Positions 17,323 through 25,410 of a stretch of 64,000 nucleotides of DNA are shown here, piece by piece. The DNA comes from a virus, in the IMG/VR virus record IMGVR_UViG_3300044846_003506, positions 1 to 64,000 of that record; one strand, 5' to 3'. Within the stretch, counting starts at the first letter, position 1. The number at the start of each line of letters is the position of its first letter. The translations under genes were made by a program, and so were the position numbers. The notes under the pieces were generated by a model, which was given only the letters and a program-made list of their open reading frames with translations, was not told the origin of the DNA and did no database searches.

Positions 17323-19707
17323 ATGATGTCAAAAAAATTTCACATAACAGAACAAGAAAGGTTACAAATCCTTAAAAAATACAATTTACTAAAAGAAACC
17401 ACTTCTAATGGTAAGTGCCTTTCAGGAAATTGTCAGAACGGAAAAGGTAAATTTGAATACGATAATAAAAATGTTTATGAAGGAGATTTTTTAAACGGAA
17501 ATAAACACGGTAATGGCGCATTAACTTATGCTGATGGCGATGTTTATAGTGGTGAATGGAAAGACGACAAATTTAATGGTAGTGGAATATATAAATCAGA
17601 AAAGAGTACTTTATCGGGAACAAAAACAATATACAGTGGGAATTGGAACTCAAAAACAGACTCAAATGGACTTAATTTACCAATTCCCGATACTAGCGAC
17701 CCTGATTTTATTGTTGCATACGATGCTGATTACACATATAAGGGTTATTTTTCTGAAAATGGAATGAACGGAAATGGTTATTTCATATTTGTTTTAGATA
17801 ATGATGCAACATACACAGGAACATTTAAACAATCGAATTTAAAAAGTAAAATATATTTTAAAGGAACTGATCCTGAAGGTAATGAAATTGAAACTGAAGA
17901 TTTAATTGCTTATCACACAAAAACACCCACTGAGGAGACCATAACTCAAGATTACATTAAAATACAGTACACCGACCGGTTAAGAAAAAATTGGAAGGGG
18001 TGTCTAAGTGGTGAATATGATTATTTATTTAGTGGTAGAGGAGAAAAAGACTACGGTTATCAAAAAGACATACCTGAATTAGGTTGGGCAAAATATGAAG
18101 GAACTTTAGATGGGAAACAAGTAAGAGTTAATGGTTGTTGGGACAAGTTTAAATTAATTACGGGAGAAGAGACAGGGGACAGAGGAGATTTTAAAGGAGA
18201 CTACTATACAACTAATAATAAAGGGTTTTTTGAGGGTGATGAAAGTAGGGCAAATAAATTCATGTATGGTACATTAAAAAATTCACCTGATTATAGTTTT
18301 TATGATCAAGATTGGTCATATGTTGGGTATTTTGTTAATGGTGAAATTGATACAACTGAAATTGACTCAACATCCGTTCCATTATCTTTTGGTATGGGGA
18401 CAGTTACTATTGGAGATGAGCTGGCTCAAATAAAATTTTCAGATGGTAATATTTATGCAGGAGAGTTTGTTGATGGTCAGATAGACGGAAAAGGTACTTT
18501 TGTTTTTACATCTGGTTTAAGATTAAGCGGAGATTTTCAATTGAACGAAGAATCTGAAAATATGACCTACATTGTTACCTTAAAGGATGGTACGGTTATA
18601 AATGATATTTTTAAATATGATAGGGACTATATTCAAAAAAATCAAAAAAACATATCCAAAGATGATAGTATTGGTATTTTAAAGTCAGGCATTTTAAAAG
18701 GAAGAACCTTTTTTAATGTCACACTTTCAAATGAAAAAGAAACAATACAAAAGAAAGATTTTTTACCAAATGTTTTTATAAGGATAACAAATTTAGAAAA
18801 CAATAAAATATTTTTTGAACAAACTTCAAATGACGAAGGTTATTTTAATTTTGAAAGTGTTCCTTTTGGAAAGTATTCTTTAATCTCAAATATAAACGGA
18901 AATAAAGAAATATCTTTGGAAGTCGAGTCTTTTGATCTAAATACAAAAGTAAAGGACGTTAATTTATATTTGAAACCAAATGAAGGGTGGCAAAAATTTA
19001 TTAATTCAGAGCTAAAAAGATTAAAAAACGAGGAAGGTGAAGGGTACAACGTTAGTACTTTTGGGGCCACCAAATTATCAGATTTTACAAGAGAAGATAT
19101 AATGGAGTATTTTATAGACCAAATATATAAAATGTTCAAACCTGATACTTGGATTTCTGATATAGTAAATGGAAGATTTGAACAGAAATACGGCACAATC
19201 ACAACAAAAGAAATGTGTGCCACACAATTAAAAAACTACGCAGACTTAATTAGAAAAATACAAAGTGGAGAATTAGATACAGACATGACAAAAAAAGTAG
19301 GTGCAAAATTAAGACCCACAAAAAAATACATTCAAAATTGTTGGAGAACATACCCAAAAGATATGGAAAAACAAAAATCAGATTTTCTTTTGGTAAGAAA
19401 TCCTGGTGGAGACATAATAGATTATGCGATAGTTTTGGAAAATGCGAATAAACAAGATATTTATAATAAAAATAGTATGGGACTTAAAAATACTATATCT
19501 AATGTTATACATGGTTATAACGAATTGAAAAAAAGAAAAATTCAAGAGAATCAAATTATTAATAATAGATTAAATTTTGTTATTAATGAAAATAAGGTAG
19601 ATTCATTAGTTGATTTGATTAAAGAAAAAAATATTTTATTGAAAAACGGTTATGATAATGAATTAGTTGAATATAATTACGACAAAATAATTAATAAATT
19701 TCGTTAA
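17323..19707 (+). CDS. Leader-bearing MORN-repeat protein with carboxypeptidase-regulatory-like domain
   Basis: 794 residues. The leader ends NLLKE-T, with a predicted cut after Glu25. MORN repeats follow: GKGKFEYDNKNVYEGDFLNG, GNGALTYADGDVYSGEWKDD (about 38-85) and a later copy NIYAGEFVDGQIDGKGTFVF (about 378-397), with degenerate ones between. Residues about 470-550 resemble a CarboxypepD_reg beta-sandwich (VFIRITN, DEGYFNFESVPFGKYSL). The C-terminal 240 residues are helical and unrecognised. MORN repeats bind lipids or proteins. A virion or injected role is inferred from the leader and upstream element. Confidence 0.7.
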   Translation: MMSKKFHITEQERLQILKKYNLLKETTSNGKCLSGNCQNGKGKFEYDNKNVYEGDFLNGNKHGNGALTYADGDVYSGEWKDDKFNGSGIYKSEKSTLSGTKTIYSGNWNSKTDSNGLNLPIPDTSDPDFIVAYDADYTYKGYFSENGMNGNGYFIFVLDNDATYTGTFKQSNLKSKIYFKGTDPEGNEIETEDLIAYHTKTPTEETITQDYIKIQYTDRLRKNWKGCLSGEYDYLFSGRGEKDYGYQKDIPELGWAKYEGTLDGKQVRVNGCWDKFKLITGEETGDRGDFKGDYYTTNNKGFFEGDESRANKFMYGTLKNSPDYSFYDQDWSYVGYFVNGEIDTTEIDSTSVPLSFGMGTVTIGDELAQIKFSDGNIYAGEFVDGQIDGKGTFVFTSGLRLSGDFQLNEESENMTYIVTLKDGTVINDIFKYDRDYIQKNQKNISKDDSIGILKSGILKGRTFFNVTLSNEKETIQKKDFLPNVFIRITNLENNKIFFEQTSNDEGYFNFESVPFGKYSLISNINGNKEISLEVESFDLNTKVKDVNLYLKPNEGWQKFINSELKRLKNEEGEGYNVSTFGATKLSDFTREDIMEYFIDQIYKMFKPDTWISDIVNGRFEQKYGTITTKEMCATQLKNYADLIRKIQSGELDTDMTKKVGAKLRPTKKYIQNCWRTYPKDMEKQKSDFLLVRNPGGDIIDYAIVLENANKQDIYNKNSMGLKNTISNVIHGYNELKKRKIQENQIINNRLNFVINENKVDSLVDLIKEKNILLKNGYDNELVEYNYDKIINKFR

Positions 19708-19802
19708 GTTGGTGACGAATAATAAATAAACCAACAAAGAAACTTTGAGTAGAATCTTAGTTTCATAAACCTTAAAGAAAGGGAGGTGTTCCAAAATCTA
19801 AG
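19708..19802 (+). other. Structured intergenic RNA candidate
   Basis: The gap 19708-19853 has no gene. Possible stems: GTTGGT (19708) with ACCAAC (19730-19735), and GAAACT (19739-19744) with AGTTTC (19759-19764). A mutually exclusive stem pairs TCTTAG (19755-19760) with CTAAGA (19797-19802). A GNRA-loop terminator follows. The switch-like pairings could be a small RNA or attenuator. Confidence 0.4.
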
Positions 19803-19834
19803 AAAGGTATTCCGAAAGGAATACCTTTTCTTTT
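19803..19834 (+). terminator. Rho-independent terminator with GAAA tetraloop
   Basis: AAAGGTATTCC, loop GAAA, then GGAATACCTTTT and a T-rich tail. It separates the MORN gene (and the structured region) from the tail-fibre unit. Confidence 0.85.
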
Positions 19835-19841
19835 ATTAGGG

Positions 19842-19849
19842 TATTTATT
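19842..19849 (+). promoter_or_regulatory. TATTTATT element (late-promoter candidate)
   Basis: TATTTATT four bases before the ATG at 19854 and just after the terminator. It would start the tail-fibre unit. Confidence 0.45.
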
Positions 19850-19853
19850 ATAT

Positions 19854-20210
19854 ATGGAATTTAATATCAGAAAAAGGGCAACGTTACCATATTTAGAAGT
19901 TGATTTGTTTAAATCAGGTAGATTAGATTATAATTTTAAAAATACTAACTTATCTGGATCAACAATTTATTTGTATATGAAAAATGTTGAGACGGGGATA
20001 TATAAAATCGCTAAAGGTGTTTGCGTGTATTCACAAGAAAATAATTCGATATATTATCAATTTACAAAAAAAAATAGTTCTGATATTGGTAGGTTTGAGG
20101 TTGAGTTTATGGTGTTAAACAATCAAGGTGAAATTATTTTACCATTAACGGAAAAAATATTTGTTAATATTTTGGAGTCGATTTCAAATAGTGATTTTTG
20201 TTGTTCATAA
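19854..20210 (+). CDS. Small tail/baseplate-like protein (BppU-like sandwich)
   Basis: 118 residues, all-beta in appearance. The pattern runs from IRKRATLPYLEVDLF through STIYLYMKN and NSIYYQFTKKNSSDIGRFEV to EKIFVNI, and resembles the N-terminal domain of baseplate upper proteins that join fibres to the tail. It is directly upstream of the fibre gene. Assignment from pattern and position. Confidence 0.55.
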   Translation: MEFNIRKRATLPYLEVDLFKSGRLDYNFKNTNLSGSTIYLYMKNVETGIYKIAKGVCVYSQENNSIYYQFTKKNSSDIGRFEVEFMVLNNQGEIILPLTEKIFVNILESISNSDFCCS

Positions 20211-20224
20211 AAATCACAAAAAAC

Positions 20225-20232
20225 TATTTATT
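20225..20232 (+). promoter_or_regulatory. TATTTATT element (late-promoter candidate)
   Basis: TATTTATT twelve bases before the ATG at 20245 of the long fibre gene. Confidence 0.45.
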
Positions 20233-20244
20233 AAATAAAATAGA

Positions 20245-22284
20245 ATGGCTAATAAAAAAATATCGGAATTACCATATATTAACGGTGGTGAAATATCAGG
20301 AAACACTTTGGTTCCTTTGGTTACTTATTATAGTGCCACGACAGGTGATACTGTACACACATATATAACAGACTTACAAAATTATTTAACTAGTGGAATT
20401 ACTGTTAGTGGTAATTATTTACCATTAAGTGGTGGAACAGTAACGGGACAAACAATATTTAATCAAGGATTAACTGCAACAACAATATCAGCAACAACTT
20501 ATCAGAATTTACCAATAAGTGGTTTAACAGAAGGAAACTACATCAATATAAGTGGATCTAATGGGAATTATACGGTATCAGTTACTGGTCTTACACAAGG
20601 GTTAAGTGGCGATTATTTACCTTTAAGTGGTGGTACTGTTACGGGGAATACCGTATTTACTCAAAACATATCAGTAACAGGTGTCACTGGAATTAATTGG
20701 TTTAGTGGTAACACTTCTACCGATTTATTAAGGGTTACACAAACAGGAGTAGGAAATGCGTTTGTGGTTGATGATTCAACAAATCCAGATTCAACACCAT
20801 TTGTTATAAATTCTGGTGGTAGTGTTTCAATAGGAACCACAAGTGTATTTTCAGTAGGTGCGGGAGCAGAAACTAAATTAAACGTATCAACAGGATCATC
20901 TGGAGTCGCAACAACGGGGTTATCCGTTTCAACACCTGTAATAATTGAGTCAACGGTTGGTACAAGTATTGGTTTATTTAATCCAGATGTTGCAAATTCA
21001 CAAATGTATTTTGGTACACCATCAGATGCGTTTGGTGCATTTTTAAGGTGGGATTACACAAATAGAAATTTAATTTTATCAACCGCAAATGGTACAGGTA
21101 AGTTAATTTTCCAAACGGCCAATGGTGTTGAAGTTGCGAGAATAGACCAAAGTGGTAATATGGGTATTGGTCTTACAGGGGCAACTCAAAAATTAGAAGT
21201 TTCAGGTAATACGTTGGTATATGGTAATTTAGAACTAACGTCAGAAAATACAACATCTATTGGCAATATTTTGAGATTCAGAGACAGTGATAGTGTTGTT
21301 ACTCCGACAACTGAACAGTTTATTGGTAAAATTGAGTTTTTCAGTAATGAAAATACAGGTGGTGGTACTGGAGTTAAAAGTTATATTGCTGGAGTTCAAG
21401 ATGCATCTGCAAATAGTTCGATTGTTTTTGCTACTACGGGGGGTACCGGAACTTTAACAGGATCTTCAACAACAATAATTGGTGAAAGAATGAGAATCAC
21501 TAGTACAGGAAATGTTGGTATTGGAACTACATCTCCGTCAGAAAAATTACAAGTTTCAGGTAATGTTTTAATTTCAAACACATTAAGTGCTACCACAATA
21601 TCAGCAACAACCTATCAAAATTTACCAAATAGTTTAACAGGGTTATATCTACCAACAAGTGGTGGTACTGTTTCAGGAAATACAATATTTACGAGTGGTT
21701 TAACTGCAACAACATTAAACATATCATCAACACCAACAACAGATACAGGAACAACAACTAATGTATTAGTTAGAGACATATCAACAGGTGTTATTAAACA
21801 AAGAGATATTACAAGTACTTTAAATAAAAATTACGCATCTTTTTATGACACTGGAGACCAAACAGGTCTTGCTAATACAGTATTAACTATGTCGGCAAAC
21901 ACATCAGATTCTTGGAATACTGGGATTACTTTAAGTGCAAATACAAGATTTGTAATACAAAATCCTGGTGTTTATAATTTAGCATTTAGCGCTCAAATGG
22001 TAAAAACTGGTGGTAATAGTTCTACACACGCACACATATGGCTTTATCAAAACGGTCTTGATGTATTATATAGTGCTAGTCAGATTGGATTTCCTTCAAA
22101 TACTGTATATGTTGTTCCTGCTTGGAATTTCTTTTTTAGTACTACAACACCAAATGAATATGTTGAATTAAAATGGGAAATAAATAGTAATGTAGATAAC
22201 CAATTGTCAATAAAACATCAACCAGCCGCTGGAAGTGTACCCGCAATCCCATCTCTTATTGTTACTATCAACCAAGTAAATTAG
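20245..22284 (+). CDS. Tail fibre with LPLSGGTVTG repeats and TNF/C1q-like tip
   Basis: 679 residues. The shaft carries repeats of YLPLSGGTVTGxTxF...GLTATTISATTYQNLP at about 55-92, 124-140 and 448-495. Between them lie beta-helical segments with GNMGIGLTGATQKLEVSGN and GNVGIGTTSPSEKLQVSGN, patterns common before fibre tips. The last 140 residues (from TGLANTVLTMSANTSDSWN, with NPGVYNLAFSAQM and HIWLYQNG) look like a C1q/TNF jelly-roll, a common receptor-binding head. It binds the host surface. The glycosyltransferase gene follows after 34 bases. Confidence 0.85.
   Translation: MANKKISELPYINGGEISGNTLVPLVTYYSATTGDTVHTYITDLQNYLTSGITVSGNYLPLSGGTVTGQTIFNQGLTATTISATTYQNLPISGLTEGNYINISGSNGNYTVSVTGLTQGLSGDYLPLSGGTVTGNTVFTQNISVTGVTGINWFSGNTSTDLLRVTQTGVGNAFVVDDSTNPDSTPFVINSGGSVSIGTTSVFSVGAGAETKLNVSTGSSGVATTGLSVSTPVIIESTVGTSIGLFNPDVANSQMYFGTPSDAFGAFLRWDYTNRNLILSTANGTGKLIFQTANGVEVARIDQSGNMGIGLTGATQKLEVSGNTLVYGNLELTSENTTSIGNILRFRDSDSVVTPTTEQFIGKIEFFSNENTGGGTGVKSYIAGVQDASANSSIVFATTGGTGTLTGSSTTIIGERMRITSTGNVGIGTTSPSEKLQVSGNVLISNTLSATTISATTYQNLPNSLTGLYLPTSGGTVSGNTIFTSGLTATTLNISSTPTTDTGTTTNVLVRDISTGVIKQRDITSTLNKNYASFYDTGDQTGLANTVLTMSANTSDSWNTGITLSANTRFVIQNPGVYNLAFSAQMVKTGGNSSTHAHIWLYQNGLDVLYSASQIGFPSNTVYVVPAWNFFFSTTTPNEYVELKWEINSNVDNQLSIKHQPAAGSVPAIPSLIVTINQVN
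20395..21720 (+). repeat. Dispersed fibre-shaft repeats
   Basis: Near-identical DNA copies (for example TTAAGTGGTGGAACAGTAAC and ACAATATCAGCAACAAC) occur around 20395-20520, 20605-20665 and 21580-21720. They give opportunities for recombination between fibre genes. Confidence 0.6.
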
Positions 22285-22318
22285 TTCACTTTAAAAAATT
22301 TAACAATATATTTTCAAT

Positions 22319-23296
22319 ATGAAAGATATTGTATTTGTAACCGCACAACCTGACGTTCCGTATTTTCATTGGCAAATTAAACTTTATGTTCACAATTTTA
22401 TAGAGAAAGGAGTTAACCCAAAAAATATTCATGTAATTTTTGCAATGGTACACGGTGCTAAAACCCCGACTGAAAACGCATTAAAATTAAAAGATTTTGG
22501 AATAAACATTCATTTTTATGAAGATAATAGAGACGTAAAAACGTATATACCAAGTGTTAAACCTTACCTAATTTCTAAATGGTTAGAGGAATATCCTGAA
22601 TTTGGTGAGTTATTTTTTCTACATGATGCCGATATAATTTTTAGGGAATTACCGGATTTTAACCAATTGTTAAATGATGATATTTGTTATTTATCGGACA
22701 CAATAGGTTATATTGGTTATAATTATATTATGGATTGTTGCAATCGATACGAAAAAATCCACCCAACATCTGAAAAAGGTCAATTATTACAAGAAATGGT
22801 TGATGTTATTGGAGTTAGTATTGATTGTGTTAAATGTAATCAAGAAAATTCGGGTGGGGGTCAATACCTAATCAAAAATACAGACCATAATCTGTGGGAA
22901 AAAATATATAACGATTGTACTCCTTTGTATAACCAAATGTTGGACTATCAGAAAAGATTCCCAATAAATCCAGGAGAGATTCAATTTTGGACTGCAGAAA
23001 TGTGGTCATTACTTTGGAATCTTTGGTTAAACGGTAACGACACAAAAATAACAAAAGAGTTGGATTTTTCTTGGGCAACAGACCCAATACAAGTGTACGA
23101 AAAAAAACCAATACTACACATGGCCGGAGTAACTGACAATCTTAAAAGAATTAAGTTTTACAAGGGTGAGTATATAAATGTAGACCCAATTGAAAAATTA
23201 AGGAATAACCCTAATCATTTTGATTATGTCGAAGTTAATAATTCAACGATCAAATATATAGAAGTTATGAAATCTTTCATTGAAAACGACAAATAA
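22319..23296 (+). CDS. Glycosyltransferase-like protein inside the tail-fibre locus
   Basis: 325 residues. The N-terminal part is Rossmann/GT-A-like: MKDIVFVTAQPDVPYFHWQ, then a metal-binding D-x-D in ELFFLHDADIIFRE (about 99-112). A second region has NSGGGQYLIKN (about 181-191) and a tryptophan-rich WTAEMWSLLWNLW (about 223-235). This arrangement fits a GT-A glycosyltransferase, although I cannot name the sugar. It lies between fibre genes, so the natural targets would be fibre proteins, perhaps their Thr/Pro-rich linkers, or a host glycan. It is not a structural protein by composition. Confidence 0.65.
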   Translation: MKDIVFVTAQPDVPYFHWQIKLYVHNFIEKGVNPKNIHVIFAMVHGAKTPTENALKLKDFGINIHFYEDNRDVKTYIPSVKPYLISKWLEEYPEFGELFFLHDADIIFRELPDFNQLLNDDICYLSDTIGYIGYNYIMDCCNRYEKIHPTSEKGQLLQEMVDVIGVSIDCVKCNQENSGGGQYLIKNTDHNLWEKIYNDCTPLYNQMLDYQKRFPINPGEIQFWTAEMWSLLWNLWLNGNDTKITKELDFSWATDPIQVYEKKPILHMAGVTDNLKRIKFYKGEYINVDPIEKLRNNPNHFDYVEVNNSTIKYIEVMKSFIENDK

Positions 23297-23299
23297 TTG

Positions 23300-23307
23300 T
23301 ATTTATA
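23300..23307 (+). promoter_or_regulatory. TATTTATA element (late-promoter candidate)
   Basis: TATTTATA thirteen bases before the GTG start at 23321. Together with the A-rich spacer it supports GTG as the true start. Confidence 0.4.
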
Positions 23308-23320
23308 AATAAAAAAGAAA

Positions 23321-24376
23321 GTGGCATCACCTGATAGACCAAAACCAAGTATTGAACCAAGAAATGAATGTGACGTTCTCACAATATTTCCTATGGGGGC
23401 TAAATGCTTCAGTAAAGAACCAACAAATGTTACAACTTTTAATGGATCTATTGCGGTTGGAGTTACGGGAGGAACACCACCATATACAATTTCTTGGGAA
23501 AATGGAAATGTGGCTCCCGCAATTACAAATTTAGGGGTTGGAGAATACCCCGTTACAATAACAGATTCTTATGGTGATTTTATTGTTAATACAACATGTA
23601 TTTTAAGTGCTACGGCGTTACCAACTCCCACACCAACAGGAACGCCCACACCTACACCAACACCTACTATTACACCTACACCTACTTTAACACCTACTGC
23701 AACACCTATACCTAGTCTAACACCATCGGCAACTCCAGAACCAATTATTTGTTTTACAACTGAATATGAATTTTTAGGTCCAATATATACAACAATACCA
23801 TCAACAGGACTTTATAATGGTAAGTACTATTATACTTTAGTTGGTGTTGGAGGAAATGCTTACGTTTGGTGGAACTCAACGTTAAATAGATGGGAAATGA
23901 CTTTAGTTTTAGGTGGAGGGTTACTACTTGCATATTTAGCATCAACAAATAGTTTCCCTGTTGACAATACAGTTGATTGGGTTAATGTAAGAGTTACGTA
24001 TATGTTAACTTCATATGGTTTATGCCAATACCCACCAACAGATATGTGTTTTACCGTAGTTAAAAATGGAACAACACCTATAATAATAACAAGTAATGCT
24101 TATGTTGCGGGAACATATAATAATAAGTTTTATTATGGGGTATATAATCCTTTAACCTCACCACCATCATTAATTGGATACGTATTTTGGGACGATGTTG
24201 ATAATAGGTGGGAGTTTTGGCAAATATTTAGCCCAACGGGAGGACCTTCAGGGTCTTATTATTCATATTTAACTAATTCTTCTGATTATCCAAATAGTAC
24301 TATTACCGAAAATTGGATTAACAATCCATCTGTAATATATGGAATAAACGAATCTACTTTAGGTCATTGCGAATAA
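23321..24376 (+). CDS. Tail/adhesin protein: SprB-like repeat, TP linker, duplicated C-terminal domain
   Basis: 351 residues, GTG start. Residues about 45-90 match an SprB-type repeat (VTGGTPPYTISWENGN, LGVGEYPVTITDSYGDF). A TP-rich linker (about 103-142) follows. Then come two related domains of about 100 residues (each with YNGKYYYTLVG or YNNKFYYGVYN, a VWW/VFWD strand and NRWEM/NRWEF). SprB repeats are typical of the flavobacterial gliding adhesin SprB. Probably a fibre or accessory adhesin. It sits in a run with the next two genes. Confidence 0.7.
   Translation: MASPDRPKPSIEPRNECDVLTIFPMGAKCFSKEPTNVTTFNGSIAVGVTGGTPPYTISWENGNVAPAITNLGVGEYPVTITDSYGDFIVNTTCILSATALPTPTPTGTPTPTPTPTITPTPTLTPTATPIPSLTPSATPEPIICFTTEYEFLGPIYTTIPSTGLYNGKYYYTLVGVGGNAYVWWNSTLNRWEMTLVLGGGLLLAYLASTNSFPVDNTVDWVNVRVTYMLTSYGLCQYPPTDMCFTVVKNGTTPIIITSNAYVAGTYNNKFYYGVYNPLTSPPSLIGYVFWDDVDNRWEFWQIFSPTGGPSGSYYSYLTNSSDYPNSTITENWINNPSVIYGINESTLGHCE
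23619..23740 (+). repeat. TP-linker tandem repeat (+ strand coding)
   Basis: Degenerate ACACCTACA-type hexamer/12-mer repeats encode a run of alternating Thr and Pro. Confidence 0.7.
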
Positions 24377-24377
24377 T

Positions 24378-25382
24378 ATGAATAGTATGGAATTATGTCT
24401 TTTATCTGAAGTATTGGAGAATAACGTTAGAAAAGTTGAGACTTACGTTTTTGAACCATCAAATGAAGTTAATGGAAAAAATAGTTGGGTTAATTCTAAT
24501 GGATATACCATATTTTGGTATACGGGAGATACAAACCAATGGGTATTAAGTGGGGTTGAAAATACCTTTATTTTCACATATACCACAAATGATGTTCCAT
24601 TATCTGGGTGGCAGATTTTGGGATCAAGACCACCTAAACAAATAAAAAATATTAGAATTACAACAGGAGATTGTGTTAATAATGTGATAGTTGATTATAG
24701 TGTTAACATAAAAAACAGTTCTTGTAAATGTGACGGATCTTTAATCATTGATACTTTTAGTGGGATAGGTCCTTTTAAATATTTTTTAAATAATAAAAAA
24801 CAACTTGGAAACATAATTGAAAATCTATGTGAAGGTAAATATGTGGTTAAAGTTATTGATAGTAAAGAATCAGAAACAACTAAGGAAGTTATAATACCAA
24901 AAAATAAATCCACACAGTATTTTGTTACATTAAATTATAATAAAACTAATGGAGAATTTAGTGTTGTTTGTAATCCTGAATTAACAAATAATATAAAATT
25001 AAAATTTGATCTTGTTTATCAAAATGTTTTAAATTATGGACCAGAAGTTAATTCTGTTATACAAAATTATACCGAACAAGTCTATATTAATAATAGAGAT
25101 ATAAGTGAATACACAAATTTTAGTGAAAACACCCAAGTTACTAACTTACAAAGACCATGTATTGGTAGTAATTATAGAATAATTAAAATAAAAGAATGGC
25201 AAAATTTAACCATTGAAAGTGGGGACACGTTAATAGGATATATTATGAGTAGTATTAGTCCAAATATTGACGTTAAAACTTTATGTTATAATGGTAGTCA
25301 AGATTTGACATTAACTTTAAAAAATTTACAAGTAATTAATTGCAATTGTTGTAATGTTACGAAGGTAGTTTTTAACAAATAA
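24378..25382 (+). CDS. Tail-associated beta-sandwich protein with SprB/PKD-like domain
   Basis: 334 residues. The middle (about 105-170) has SSCKCDGSLIIDTFSGIGPF and NLCEGKYVVKVIDSKES, an SprB/PKD-like sandwich. The N-terminal 100 residues are rich in W, Y and N, and the C-terminus ends with paired cysteines (NCNCCNVTKV). It starts two bases after the previous stop. Probably part of the same adhesin assembly. Confidence 0.6.
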   Translation: MNSMELCLLSEVLENNVRKVETYVFEPSNEVNGKNSWVNSNGYTIFWYTGDTNQWVLSGVENTFIFTYTTNDVPLSGWQILGSRPPKQIKNIRITTGDCVNNVIVDYSVNIKNSSCKCDGSLIIDTFSGIGPFKYFLNNKKQLGNIIENLCEGKYVVKVIDSKESETTKEVIIPKNKSTQYFVTLNYNKTNGEFSVVCNPELTNNIKLKFDLVYQNVLNYGPEVNSVIQNYTEQVYINNRDISEYTNFSENTQVTNLQRPCIGSNYRIIKIKEWQNLTIESGDTLIGYIMSSISPNIDVKTLCYNGSQDLTLTLKNLQVINCNCCNVTKVVFNK

Positions 25383-25396
25383 AAAAAGTTATTTAA

Positions 25397-25404
25397 TATT
25401 TATA
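25397..25404 (+). promoter_or_regulatory. TATTTATA element (late-promoter candidate)
   Basis: TATTTATA six bases before the ATG at 25411 of the largest tail gene. Confidence 0.4.
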
Positions 25405-25410
25405 ATTTAA

